DNA of 64,000 nt. Origin: CAYVQF01 sp964454015 (lineage in GTDB: Bacteria > Myxococcota_A > Bradymonadia > UBA4248). Every line of letters begins with the position of its first letter. Position 1 is the stretch's first letter. The DNA is taken from contig CAYVQF010000004.1 of the NCBI GenBank assembly GCA_964454015.1, forward strand, positions 124,001 to 188,000, written 5' to 3'. Below are positions 24,094 to 32,101 of this stretch, piece after piece. The position numbers were made by a program, and so were the translations under genes. Below the pieces are notes generated by a model. It was not told the origin of the DNA. It searched no databases and saw nothing but the letters and a program-made list of their open reading frames with translations.

Positions 24094-26640
24094 CTAAATA
24101 TCGAGGCTGCGGGTGTTTTGGGCGTTTGCGGCGATGAAATCTCGGCGCGGTTCGACGGTGTCGCCCATGAGGATGGTGAAGAGGCTGTCTGCTTCTAGGA
24201 GGTCCTTGACCTTGACCTGCTGGAGCGTTCGGCGCTCGCAGTCCATGGTGGTTTCCCAGAGTTGCTCGGCATTCATTTCCCCGAGGCCTTTGTAGCGCTG
24301 GATGGAGAGGCCTTTTTTGCCCGCCTCGAAGATGATTTCGGCGAGGCGCTCGTAGCTGTCGAGACTTTGGGGTGGGCTGTTCTCGCCGATGCGGAGGGTG
24401 AAGTGCGCCCCGAGACGCTCGACGAGGCTGAGGTGTTGGTTGCGGAGGCGCTGGAAGAGTTGGCGTTTGAGGAGGCTCTGATCGATCCGGGTGTGGCACA
24501 AGACTCCGGCGTGGCGCGATTCCCAGACGGAGTAGAAGCCTTCGATCCTCTCGCCGGCTTCAGCGCACAGGACCTGCGGCGCGTCGAAGATGGTGTCTGG
24601 GTGGCGCTGGTCCAAGAGCGAGGCGAGTTGTTGGAGGTAGTCCTGGAGGCTCTCGGCGGTGGCGAAGGCTTCCTCCGTGAGGGGGAAATCCCTGACCAGG
24701 GCGTCGATGATGCGCTTGTCGGCGACGTCGGCGCGCCGCTCCGCCGGATCGATGCGTCCGGCGCTTTTGATGGCGGCGAGCTCGAGGTCGCGCCGGTACT
24801 CGGAGACGGTGGTGATGACGCTGCGGAGGGTGTCCGCGTCCATGGGGCCGTGTGGGGTGTCGACGTAGGCTTGGGCCAAGGCGAGGTCGAGGAGGAAGGA
24901 CTCGAAGGCGATGTCGTCTTTGAGGTAGCGCTCGCTCTTGCCCTTGGTGATCTTGTAGAGCGGTGGCTGGGCGATGTAGAGGTAGCCCTTCTCGACGATG
25001 AGGGGCATTTGCCGGAAGAAGAAGGTGAGCAAGAGTGTGCGGATGTGGGAGCCGTCGACGTCAGCGTCGGTCATGATGACGATGCGATGGTAGCGGAGGC
25101 GGTTGATGTCGAACTCATCGGCGATGCCCGCACCGAGGGCGCTGATGAGGACGGCGATTTCCTGGGAGTCGATCATGCGCTCGAAGCGGGCTTTCTCGAC
25201 GTTGAGGATTTTCCCGCGCAGGGGGAGGATGGCCTGCGAGCGGCGATCGCGGCCCATTTTGGCCGTCCCACCTGCGGACTCACCCTCGACGATGAAGATT
25301 TCGCTGTGGGCGGGATCGCGGTTTTGGCAATCGGCGAGCTTGCCCGGGAGGGTGGATGAGTCGAGCGCGCCTTTGCGTCGCACCAGCTCTCTGGCTTTGC
25401 GGGCGGCTTCTCGGGCGCGGGCGGCTTCGACGGATTTGGTGATGACCCCGCGTGCTTCTGCGGGGCTCTCGAGCAACCAGGTCCCCAAACCCTGGCCGAC
25501 GGCGTCGTGGACGTGTGGCGCGACGTTGTTGTTGAGCAGTTTGTCTTTGGTTTGGTTGGAGAAGGTCGGGTCAGGTACTTTGACGCTGACGATGGCGACG
25601 AGGCCCTCACGGATGTCTTCTCCCGAGAGGGTCCCTTTGTAATTCTTCAGCATCTGCTCTTGTTGCGCGTAGTTGTTGATGACGCGGGTCAAGGCGGACT
25701 TGAAGGCTGTCTCGTGGGTGCCACCGTCGCGGTTGCGGATGTTGTTGGCAAAGCAGTGGATGGTGTCTTGGTAGGCGGCGGTCCATTGCATGGCGATCTC
25801 GACGGAGATGCCATCACTGCCGGCGGCGCGGAGGATGTGAATGGGCGTGGGGTGGACGGGATCCTTTGCTTTGGCGAGGTGATCGACGAAGGAGGCGATC
25901 CCCCCGTCGAACTGGAAGATCTGCTCGCGGTCGTTGCGTTCGTCGATGAGGTCGATGCGGAGGCCGCGGTTGAGGTAGGCCAGCTCGCGCAGGCGGGTAC
26001 TGAGGCCCTCGAAATCGAATTCGGTGACGCCAAAGATCGTGGGGTCGGGGAGGAAGGAGATTTTGGTGCCCGTTCCTTCTGCGGGGCCGACCTCGGTGAG
26101 GGGGTCGCAGGGGACCCCTTGATGGTAGCGCTGTTGATAGCGCTTGCCGTCGCGGTGAATGTCGAGGGTGAGCCACTCGCTCAAGCCGTTGACACAGGAG
26201 ATGCCGACGCCGTGCAGGCCACCCGAGACCTTGTAGCTGTTGTTGTCGAACTTTCCGCCTGAGTGGAGGCGGGTCATGATCACCTCAGCGGCGCTGACCC
26301 CTTCCTTTTTGTGGAGGTCGACCGGGATGCCGCGGCCGTTGTCTTCGACCGAGGCCGAGCCATCTGGGTGGAGGGTGACGGTGGTGTGGTCGCAGTGGCC
26401 GGCCAGGGCCTCGTCGATGGCGTTGTCGACGGCCTCGAAGACGAGTTGGTGCAAGCCTTGGATGTCGTTGACGTTGCCGATGTACATGCCCGGGCGCTTG
26501 CGGACCGCTTCCAGGCCCTCCAGCACTTGGATAGAGTCGGCATTGTAGCTCGTCTGCGCTTCTGGTGCCGCGTTCTCGGCGGGCGCAGCGGCTGCAACCG
26601 TTGCGTTGGCCTCTTGGGTCGTTGCCTCTTCCACTGGCAT
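24094..26640 (-). CDS. gyrB: DNA gyrase subunit B
   Basis: An 848-residue ATPase subunit of gyrase, which supercoils DNA with GyrA. In order: a 35-residue Ala/Glu-rich N-terminal extension, the GHKL ATPase domain (GLEAVRKRPGMYIG, EDNGRGIPVD, SGGLHGVGISCVNGLS), the transducer, TOPRIM (EGESAGGTAKMGRDRRS, MTDADVDGSHIRTLL) and the C-terminal QRYKGLGEMNAEQLWETTM and MGDTVEPRRDFI. The size indicates the gram-negative-type insertion in the TOPRIM region. ATG 26640 follows GAGGAAGAGG; upstream open frame to 26775 lacks family features. gyrA is not in the window. A candidate promoter is at 26764-26792. Confidence 0.97.
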   Translation of the reverse strand: MPVEEATTQEANATVAAAAPAENAAPEAQTSYNADSIQVLEGLEAVRKRPGMYIGNVNDIQGLHQLVFEAVDNAIDEALAGHCDHTTVTLHPDGSASVEDNGRGIPVDLHKKEGVSAAEVIMTRLHSGGKFDNNSYKVSGGLHGVGISCVNGLSEWLTLDIHRDGKRYQQRYHQGVPCDPLTEVGPAEGTGTKISFLPDPTIFGVTEFDFEGLSTRLRELAYLNRGLRIDLIDERNDREQIFQFDGGIASFVDHLAKAKDPVHPTPIHILRAAGSDGISVEIAMQWTAAYQDTIHCFANNIRNRDGGTHETAFKSALTRVINNYAQQEQMLKNYKGTLSGEDIREGLVAIVSVKVPDPTFSNQTKDKLLNNNVAPHVHDAVGQGLGTWLLESPAEARGVITKSVEAARAREAARKARELVRRKGALDSSTLPGKLADCQNRDPAHSEIFIVEGESAGGTAKMGRDRRSQAILPLRGKILNVEKARFERMIDSQEIAVLISALGAGIADEFDINRLRYHRIVIMTDADVDGSHIRTLLLTFFFRQMPLIVEKGYLYIAQPPLYKITKGKSERYLKDDIAFESFLLDLALAQAYVDTPHGPMDADTLRSVITTVSEYRRDLELAAIKSAGRIDPAERRADVADKRIIDALVRDFPLTEEAFATAESLQDYLQQLASLLDQRHPDTIFDAPQVLCAEAGERIEGFYSVWESRHAGVLCHTRIDQSLLKRQLFQRLRNQHLSLVERLGAHFTLRIGENSPPQSLDSYERLAEIIFEAGKKGLSIQRYKGLGEMNAEQLWETTMDCERRTLQQVKVKDLLEADSLFTILMGDTVEPRRDFIAANAQNTRSLDI

Positions 26641-26763
26641 TGCCTCTTCCTCAGGGAACGGGTCGCAGAGAGGGCGACCCATCGTCGGTGGTGGCCAGCG
26701 TTGTGCTGTGCCGCCGCGTTTGGTGTGGGCGCCTGTGATTTCGCCGCGACCAAAGCAGGGCGC

Positions 26764-26792
26764 AGTGTAGCACAATGTCGGGGCTTCGTCTA
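26764..26792 (-). promoter_or_regulatory. Candidate sigma-70 promoter for gyrB
   Basis: On the minus strand TAGACG (26787-26792) and TACACT (26764-26769) are 17 bases apart, each matching four of six. A TATAAA (minus strand, 26828-26833) in an AT-rich patch is an alternative -10 without a good -35. Confidence 0.35.
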
Positions 26793-26864
26793 GCTTGGCG
26801 CGCGCCGTTTGCTGCGGTAAAAGCCTATTTATATTAAGCAGATGCCGTCATGGAGGGCCGCAGG

Positions 26865-27710
26865 TCAGAGGGTGTTGACCTGGGGGTCGTAGGCGTAGGT
26901 CAAGCAGTAGAGGTCCAGGTCGAAGGCCCAGACGTGGCGGAGGGCGCGCACCAGGTTTTCATAGCAGGCTTTGCGCTCTGCGTTCCAGGCCGGGTTGGGG
27001 GGGCGCGGTGAAGAGACCAGACGATCGAAGCCCTCTTCGTCGAGGACGTTGATTCGGTGGCCTCCTCCTTGGAGGGCCTGCACTTTGTCGTGTTTGGTGC
27101 CGCCCGTCCCTTTGGAGCCAATGATCAGGTAGTCGATGTTGTGAGAGACGGAGTTCTGGGTCTCGATGCCGACTTCGAGCAGGGCTCGCTCGGCCTCGTG
27201 GCGGGCGTAGTTCGAGAGCCGACCGGCGATGGCAGCGGTCCGGGAGGTCCGAAAGCTGTCATCGCCGAAGAGGGTGAGGAGGAGCTGCTCCACTTGGTTG
27301 ACGTCGAGGAAACCCCAGGAGACTTGGTGGGTCGGCGAGGAGAAGCCCGCGATGGGTGAGGCGAAGAGATCACCCGCGTAGGAAGGGTGGCCCAGATCGG
27401 TGAAAATGGCCTGGATGTCTTCCGATTGTTGGCTGTGGGCGAAGATGCGGAAGCGACGTTGGCCAGCGTCACGGAGGAGGGTCAGCAAGGCGATGGTCTG
27501 GGCCGGGCTCTCGAAGGTCTTAGGCGGCGCCATCAGGAGGTGTTCGACGGCCTCGCGCCAGCCCGTCATGAGATTGTCAGGCAGTCCCAGGACCATCTGC
27601 GTGTGTTCGCCGAGGCGGAGAAAGCGCTCCACCAAGGTGATGTCGCGGCTGCCCACTGCGCCCAGCACGTCTTCGATGTAGCCGGAATAGAAATCGATTG
27701 CGTAGTGCAT
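26865..27710 (-). CDS. BRCT-domain protein of unknown function
   Basis: A 281-residue protein. Residues 145-225 form a BRCT domain of the NAD-ligase/RFC type: IAGRLSNYARHEAERALLEV, SVSHNIDYLIIGSKGTGG, TKHDKVQALQGG, HRINVLDEEGFDRLV. The first 140 residues are helical (MHYAIDFYSGYIEDVLGAVG, RFRIFAHSQQSEDIQAIF) and match no domain I know. The C-terminus (CYENLVRALRHVWAFDLDLYCL) is also unassigned. BRCT domains bind phosphoproteins or DNA ends; in bacteria they are rare outside ligase. ATG 27710 follows AGGGA. It is last in the run of same-strand genes from 30059, after an 86-base gap that may hold a weak promoter (TTGAAT-17-TATTGA). Confidence 0.8.
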   Translation of the reverse strand: MHYAIDFYSGYIEDVLGAVGSRDITLVERFLRLGEHTQMVLGLPDNLMTGWREAVEHLLMAPPKTFESPAQTIALLTLLRDAGQRRFRIFAHSQQSEDIQAIFTDLGHPSYAGDLFASPIAGFSSPTHQVSWGFLDVNQVEQLLLTLFGDDSFRTSRTAAIAGRLSNYARHEAERALLEVGIETQNSVSHNIDYLIIGSKGTGGTKHDKVQALQGGGHRINVLDEEGFDRLVSSPRPPNPAWNAERKACYENLVRALRHVWAFDLDLYCLTYAYDPQVNTL

Positions 27711-27796
27711 GGTTCATCCCTGAGAGGCGGCGTGGGCACGGGTGCGGAGGCTTCTGCGCTCCAAGTGCAGCTCAATACCCTTGTGTATCACATCAT

Positions 27797-28249
27797 TCAA
27801 GAGCGTAAAGGGGGATGGGCATTGCGGAGCACCGCCTCCGCTGGGATGGGTTGGGCAAACCAGGCCAAGGCGCGTGGCCAGAGCGTTGCGGCTAGGTCTT
27901 GGGTGACTTCGCTCAGGGCCGCGGCCGAGGCGAATGGCCAGCCTTTGTCTAGGTAGCCCGGCAGGATGGTGTCAGGGCGCCAGCTCGGGTCAAAGAAGCG
28001 AAGGTGTATGGCCAAATTCTCATAGCCCGTGCTGACATAGGCTTGGAGCTCGTTGGGGCGACGGGGGTGTCGCCACAGGACGACGCGCTCGGCGCAGCGC
28101 TCGCCGCTGGTGGGACAGCACAGGGCAGACAGGCGTTGCCAGGTGGCATGGGTAGCCTGGCTGTCGGGGGCAAAGCCTGCGGCTGCGATGGCTTCGACGA
28201 GAGGTTGGATGGCGGTGAGAAAAGCAGCGTCGTCGAGGGTGGCAGTCAT
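27797..28249 (-). CDS. Protein of unknown function
   Basis: A 150-residue soluble protein, mostly helical at both ends, with a central CCPTSGERCAERVVLW Cys cluster (three Cys) and YVSTGYENLAIHLRFFD. No signal peptide or family is recognised. The ATG overlaps the TGA of the upstream serine hydrolase gene (ATGA), so the two are translationally coupled. The Cys cluster could bind a metal but this is not established. Context: third of four genes in the operon 30059-26865. Confidence 0.7.
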   Translation of the reverse strand: MTATLDDAAFLTAIQPLVEAIAAAGFAPDSQATHATWQRLSALCCPTSGERCAERVVLWRHPRRPNELQAYVSTGYENLAIHLRFFDPSWRPDTILPGYLDKGWPFASAAALSEVTQDLAATLWPRALAWFAQPIPAEAVLRNAHPPLRS

Positions 28250-29376
28250 GAGGTGGGTCCAGCAGCGTCTTGGCGCGGCGCGAGGTCGTCGATGGCGTCC
28301 CAAGCCAGATCGTGCACGGAGGCGCGCCAGGTGCGCAGGTTGTCGCTGTCGCGTCGGGGGTGAACGCGGTTGGTCAGGAGTACGGCGTAGGCTTGGCGGG
28401 CGCGATCCAGCCACAGCGAGCAGCCGGTGAAGCCGAGGTGGCCGAAGGTCGCGCCAGGTGTGGCGTAGGCGCCGGCCAAGGATTGTGGCCCCGAGGGGGT
28501 GTCCCAGCCCAACCTGAAGGTGTCTCCATCGTTGAAGTGGTCTGACCAAAAGAGGTCTAGTGTGGCGGCGTCGAAGGGCAGGGGCGCGGGGTCGGCGCGC
28601 AGGAGGGCGCGCGCGATGGTGCCGATGTCGGTGGCGGTTGAGAAGAGCCCTGCGTGGCCAGCGACGCCGCCCATGGCCCAGGCATTGTCGTCGTGGACGC
28701 TGCCCTGGAGGAGGCCGCGCCAAGGGCACCTCTCGGTGGCGACGCATTCAGCGGGGGCTAGGCCCTGGGGCAGGGGCGCGAAGGCGCTCTGGGTCAAGCC
28801 CAGTGGGCTCGCGATGAGGGTGTGAAAGGCGCGGTCGAGGGGGGCGGCGAGGCACTCTTCGAGCGCCCAATGGAGGAGTATATAGCCGAGATCGCTGTAG
28901 CACTGGCGGCGTTCGGGGTCGAGTTCAGCGTGGGCGCACCATTGGCGAACCTGCAGCAAGGCCTGGGAGGTGGCTACCGAAGGAGGATCCAGCCGTTGGT
29001 AAAAGTTGCGCCAAGCCGGGAGGCCGCTGCGGTGTGCCAGGAGGCGGTCTATGGTGAGTGGCTGGCGCTGGGTCAGGTTGACGTCTGGTGGCAGCAGGGC
29101 TTCCAGGGGTTGGTCGAGGCGCATCTTCCCGGCCGCGACGGCGTGCATGGCGAGGAGGCTGGTGACCAGCGCTTTGGTGAGGCTCGCGGTGTCGAAGCGA
29201 GTGAGGGCGGTGACGGGACGCACTAGGGCGTCGTCGGCAGGGTAGGCGGTATGGCCCATGGCAAAGGAGGCGACCACGGCGTCGCGGGTGCCGACTTGGA
29301 GCTGAACGCCTGAGAAGCGGCGCGCGTCCAAGGCGCATTGTAGCGCCTGGGCGAGGGCGGCGACGGGGCGGTTCAT
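28246..29376 (-). CDS. Serine hydrolase of the class C beta-lactamase / PBP fold
   Basis: A 376-residue soluble protein with the three active-site motifs of the class C/EstB group: S-x-x-K as ASLTK (about residue 64-68), Y-x-N replaced by YSD in CYSDLGYILLHWALEE, and HLG in FGHLGFTG. RLLAHRSGLPAW, GGVAGHAGLFSTATDIG and YAVLLTNRVHP are also typical. Such enzymes are D-aminopeptidases, esterases or DD-carboxypeptidases; substrate is unknown. No signal peptide is seen, so it is probably cytoplasmic, unusual for a cell-wall enzyme. It starts nine bases after the upstream gene and overlaps the next by four. Confidence 0.85.
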   Translation of the reverse strand: MNRPVAALAQALQCALDARRFSGVQLQVGTRDAVVASFAMGHTAYPADDALVRPVTALTRFDTASLTKALVTSLLAMHAVAAGKMRLDQPLEALLPPDVNLTQRQPLTIDRLLAHRSGLPAWRNFYQRLDPPSVATSQALLQVRQWCAHAELDPERRQCYSDLGYILLHWALEECLAAPLDRAFHTLIASPLGLTQSAFAPLPQGLAPAECVATERCPWRGLLQGSVHDDNAWAMGGVAGHAGLFSTATDIGTIARALLRADPAPLPFDAATLDLFWSDHFNDGDTFRLGWDTPSGPQSLAGAYATPGATFGHLGFTGCSLWLDRARQAYAVLLTNRVHPRRDSDNLRTWRASVHDLAWDAIDDLAPRQDAAGPTS

Positions 29377-29384
29377 GGACTCGC

Positions 29385-30059
29385 CTAGGCGAGGAGGCGG
29401 CGGGCGAAGCTGCTGCCGGATTTGTCCGTGCTCAGGGCGCGTTGGGAGAAGGCGCCGACGAAGACTTTGAAGGTGTCGAAGTCCGCGTTTTTGATGATGC
29501 TCAGCACGTCGACCTCAAAGAAGGTGTTGAGCATGGCCGTGGTGTTGCGGTGAAAGAGGCGCCAGTGGTGTCCGTTGGACAGGATGGCCCACTGGAGGCT
29601 TGTCTGGCGGAGGCCGTCGTCGAGATCGAAGGCGGGGTTCTCGGGCGAGGTGTCGTCGGGGTTTTCGCCGTCGAGGGATTTACCCCAGGCGACGGCCTTG
29701 CCGATGGCGATGGCGCCGGAGAAGATTTGGCTGGTGCCACGCCCGGAGACGTGGGCGAGGAACTCATCGGGGCTCTCGAAGAGGGTGTAGTCCACCTTGC
29801 CGACTTCGTTGGGCAGAGGCTCATTGTGGCTGTGGGTGAAGCCCAAGATGTGCATGACGCGGCTCAAGAAGAAGAAGCCAACCTGCTCAGCCGTGGCGTC
29901 GTCGTTGAGGTGTTCTTGGTGACGGTCGAAGTGTTCGCACATGTGTTCGAACATGATGCGAAGGGTGTCTTCGTCGTAAAGCTTGGGATCAGCGAGCTGC
30001 TCGATGGCATCGCTGCTGAACAGATTGCCTGCGTTGACGACAAGTTCCAGCGTAGTCAT
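29385..30059 (-). CDS. Stand-alone protein resembling the N-terminal nuclease domain of type IIG restriction enzymes
   Basis: A 224-residue protein. Segments line up in order with the N-terminal domain of type IIG/PglX-like enzymes: FFFLSRVMHILGF, GKVDYTLFESPDEF (the acidic PD position), AIAIGKAVAWGKSLDG (the E-x-K position), NPAFDLDDGLRQTSLQW, AILSNGHHWRLFHR (the W-G-x-L-T-N-G-x-x-W-R-L signature) and a closing FFEVDVLSIIKNADFDTFKVF. The catalytic Glu before Lys is replaced by Ile-Gly, so the nuclease is probably inactive. No methyltransferase or target-recognition part is fused or adjacent. ATG 30059 follows AGAGG. First gene of a four-gene run. Confidence 0.65.
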   Translation of the reverse strand: MTTLELVVNAGNLFSSDAIEQLADPKLYDEDTLRIMFEHMCEHFDRHQEHLNDDATAEQVGFFFLSRVMHILGFTHSHNEPLPNEVGKVDYTLFESPDEFLAHVSGRGTSQIFSGAIAIGKAVAWGKSLDGENPDDTSPENPAFDLDDGLRQTSLQWAILSNGHHWRLFHRNTTAMLNTFFEVDVLSIIKNADFDTFKVFVGAFSQRALSTDKSGSSFARRLLA

Positions 30060-30200
30060 GGCTTCAGGTACCTCTTGCGGACTTTCTTCGTTGGCCTGTC
30101 TGCTACGGGAAGAGAACTGACCCTTCTGCACAGACATTGGAGACATGCGTGTGGCGGCAGGTGTTGGGTCTTCCAAACGCCGGCCACGGACAAGGGCGGT

Positions 30201-30229
30201 AATCTACGGAGAGGGATGAACGATGTCAA
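30201..30229 (-). promoter_or_regulatory. Sigma-70 promoter for the 30059-26865 operon
   Basis: On the minus strand a perfect TTGACA (30224-30229) is followed after exactly 17 bases by TAGATT (30201-30206), four of six to TATAAT. The leader to the start at 30059 would be about 135 bases. The site is within the 213-base gap after the kinase gene. Confidence 0.6.
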
Positions 30230-30234
30230 CGATT

Positions 30235-30249
30235 CCATGCACGGCATGG
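30235..30249. repeat. Perfect inverted repeat just upstream of the -35 element
   Basis: CCATGC-ACG-GCATGG, 6-bp arms with a 3-base centre, starts six bases upstream of the -35 TTGACA at 30224-30229. It may be an operator or the tail hairpin of the kinase transcript; no T-run follows. Confidence 0.4.
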
Positions 30250-30272
30250 TCAGATGAATTTGGCGGTGGTGG

Positions 30273-31940
30273 TCAGGTCGCGCGCAGGAGGACAAAAAGC
30301 AGGGCCGCGAGGCCAGCGGCGAAGAGAAAAAACACGACGAGCCAGAGGCTGGCACCCCATCGGGCTGGGCGCTCAGCGTTCGGGAGGGGCATGGGCCGCG
30401 GGGGCAAGGGCAGGGTGGGCTGCGGGGCGAGGGCGGTGGCTTGGGCTGAGGGGCGAGGTCCGCGGAAGTGCTGTGGCGCCGGTTCGTCGTTGAAAGCGAG
30501 GAGATCGGCTGAGGCGAGGGGGACGACGTCGCTGATGTCGGGGTGCACGGCCGCCCGCATGGGCTGTGGCTGTGGGACTTGGCCGCGTGGCGGCTGGGTG
30601 TTTGGCTGGGGCGTGGTTGTTGGGCCGGGTGCGCCAGCGAGGGAGAGGGCCTTCTTGATTTCGTCTGGGGTGTAGGCCTGGGTCGGCTCATTGTCCTCAT
30701 CGAAGAGGCCATCGTGGATGGGGAGCGCTTGGTGGGTAGCGGCGCCGGCGTAGGGGAGCTCGACGTTTTGCGGGGCGCGCAAGACGAGCTGGCGGGTGGC
30801 GTCGTCAGGGCTGCGGGCTGCGGCGAGCTGTGCGGCAGGTGCGCGCTTTGCCGTGGCGGGCTGGGCGATGGCCTTGATGTGGTGGACCGAGTGGACCAGG
30901 CTCATGGCGGCGTCGGGGACGTATTCGTCGCGACCGAGGACTTCGATGCGGACGTTGCGGGTGGAGATCTCCGGGGCGCGGCGGGTGGCGCTCTCGACGT
31001 TGGCGAGCTGGAGACGTTCTTCGTGGAAGAGGCTGCGGACGTAGGTGGCGAGGTCGTTGAGGCCGTAGCTTGGGGCGACCTGGGCGAGGTAGCGTGAGAG
31101 CTCGTGCTGGAGCTCGGCGGCCGTTTGGAAGCGCGACCTGCGTTCCGGTTCGAGGGCTTGCATGACGATGGCTTCGAGTTCTGCCGGGACCTCGCGTCGT
31201 ATCGAGCGCGGGGGTGGGATCTGGGCCCGTCGCACCAGCTCCAACAATTTGATGGGTTCTTCCTCGTGGTAGAGCATCTCGCCGACGAGGCTTTCGTAAA
31301 GGACGACGCCCAGGCTGAAGATGTCCGAGCGCCTGTCGACCTTGTCGCCCCAGGCTTGTTCGGGGCTCATGTAGGAGAATTTTCCTTTGAGGACACCGAC
31401 CTGGGTTTCGTTTTTGGAGACGCTGGCTTTGGCGATGCCGAAGTCGGCGATTTTCACCTCTCCGTCGTAGCTGATGAGGATGTTCTGCGGGCTCATGTCG
31501 CGGTGGATGATGCCCATGGGGAGGTGGTGCTCATCGCAGCGTTCGTGGGCATAGTGGAGTCCGGCGGCGGTCTCGCGGATGATGTAGGCGACGGCGTCGA
31601 AGGGGATGAAGGTGTCGGTGTGGACGGTCTTGACGAGGAGGGCGTGGAGATCGTGTCCCTCGACGTACTCCATGGCGATGAAGTGCCTGCCATCGTAGGC
31701 GCCGAGGTCGAAGATGTGGACGATGTTGGCGTGGTTGAGGCGGACGGCGATTTTGGCCTCATTGACCAGCATCTCGATGAACTCGGGATCACTGGAGAAG
31801 GATTCGCGGATGGTCTTGATGACCAGCCATTTTTCGAAGCCCGCGAGGCCCGTGGTTTTGGCGAGATGGATCTCAGCCATGCCGCCGCTAGCGATCTGCC
31901 TGACAAGCTGGTATGGGCCAAGAGACTGGGGTGTGGACAT
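30273..31940 (-). CDS. Tail-anchored eukaryote-like Ser/Thr protein kinase
   Basis: A 555-residue kinase. The N-terminal catalytic domain (about 10-280) has the Gly loop QIASGGMAEIHLA, the catalytic Lys in WLVIKTI, HRDMSPQN, the Mg-binding DFG in KIADFGIAK, and YMSPEQAWG. HRDMSPQN differs from HRDLKPSN as in many bacterial kinases. The next 250 residues are Pro/Ala/Gln-rich and disordered, and a single hydrophobic helix (SLWLVVFFLFAAGLAALLFV) ends the protein. So the kinase is cytoplasmic and anchored by its tail. ATG 31940 is used though its ribosome site is weak (GGGGATC about 13 bases upstream). Substrate unknown. Confidence 0.9.
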   Translation of the reverse strand: MSTPQSLGPYQLVRQIASGGMAEIHLAKTTGLAGFEKWLVIKTIRESFSSDPEFIEMLVNEAKIAVRLNHANIVHIFDLGAYDGRHFIAMEYVEGHDLHALLVKTVHTDTFIPFDAVAYIIRETAAGLHYAHERCDEHHLPMGIIHRDMSPQNILISYDGEVKIADFGIAKASVSKNETQVGVLKGKFSYMSPEQAWGDKVDRRSDIFSLGVVLYESLVGEMLYHEEEPIKLLELVRRAQIPPPRSIRREVPAELEAIVMQALEPERRSRFQTAAELQHELSRYLAQVAPSYGLNDLATYVRSLFHEERLQLANVESATRRAPEISTRNVRIEVLGRDEYVPDAAMSLVHSVHHIKAIAQPATAKRAPAAQLAAARSPDDATRQLVLRAPQNVELPYAGAATHQALPIHDGLFDEDNEPTQAYTPDEIKKALSLAGAPGPTTTPQPNTQPPRGQVPQPQPMRAAVHPDISDVVPLASADLLAFNDEPAPQHFRGPRPSAQATALAPQPTLPLPPRPMPLPNAERPARWGASLWLVVFFLFAAGLAALLFVLLRAT

Positions 31941-32101
31941 GAGGTATTCGGATCCCCTTTTGCCCGCCTGTTCCACCACGCGCACTCGGGCTAGTGCCAA
32001 GCCTTACGCCGCCCTATGGAAGTACATGCTCGCGCCTGGGTGGTCAAGTTCCGGGCTTCCCCTTCAGCAGGAGTGCGTCCTGTGGTCAAAGTGAGGCAGC
32101 G

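Noticed and set aside
24262..25359. 365-codon plus-strand frame over gyrB
   Set aside because: Antisense to conserved TOPRIM sequence; no motif.
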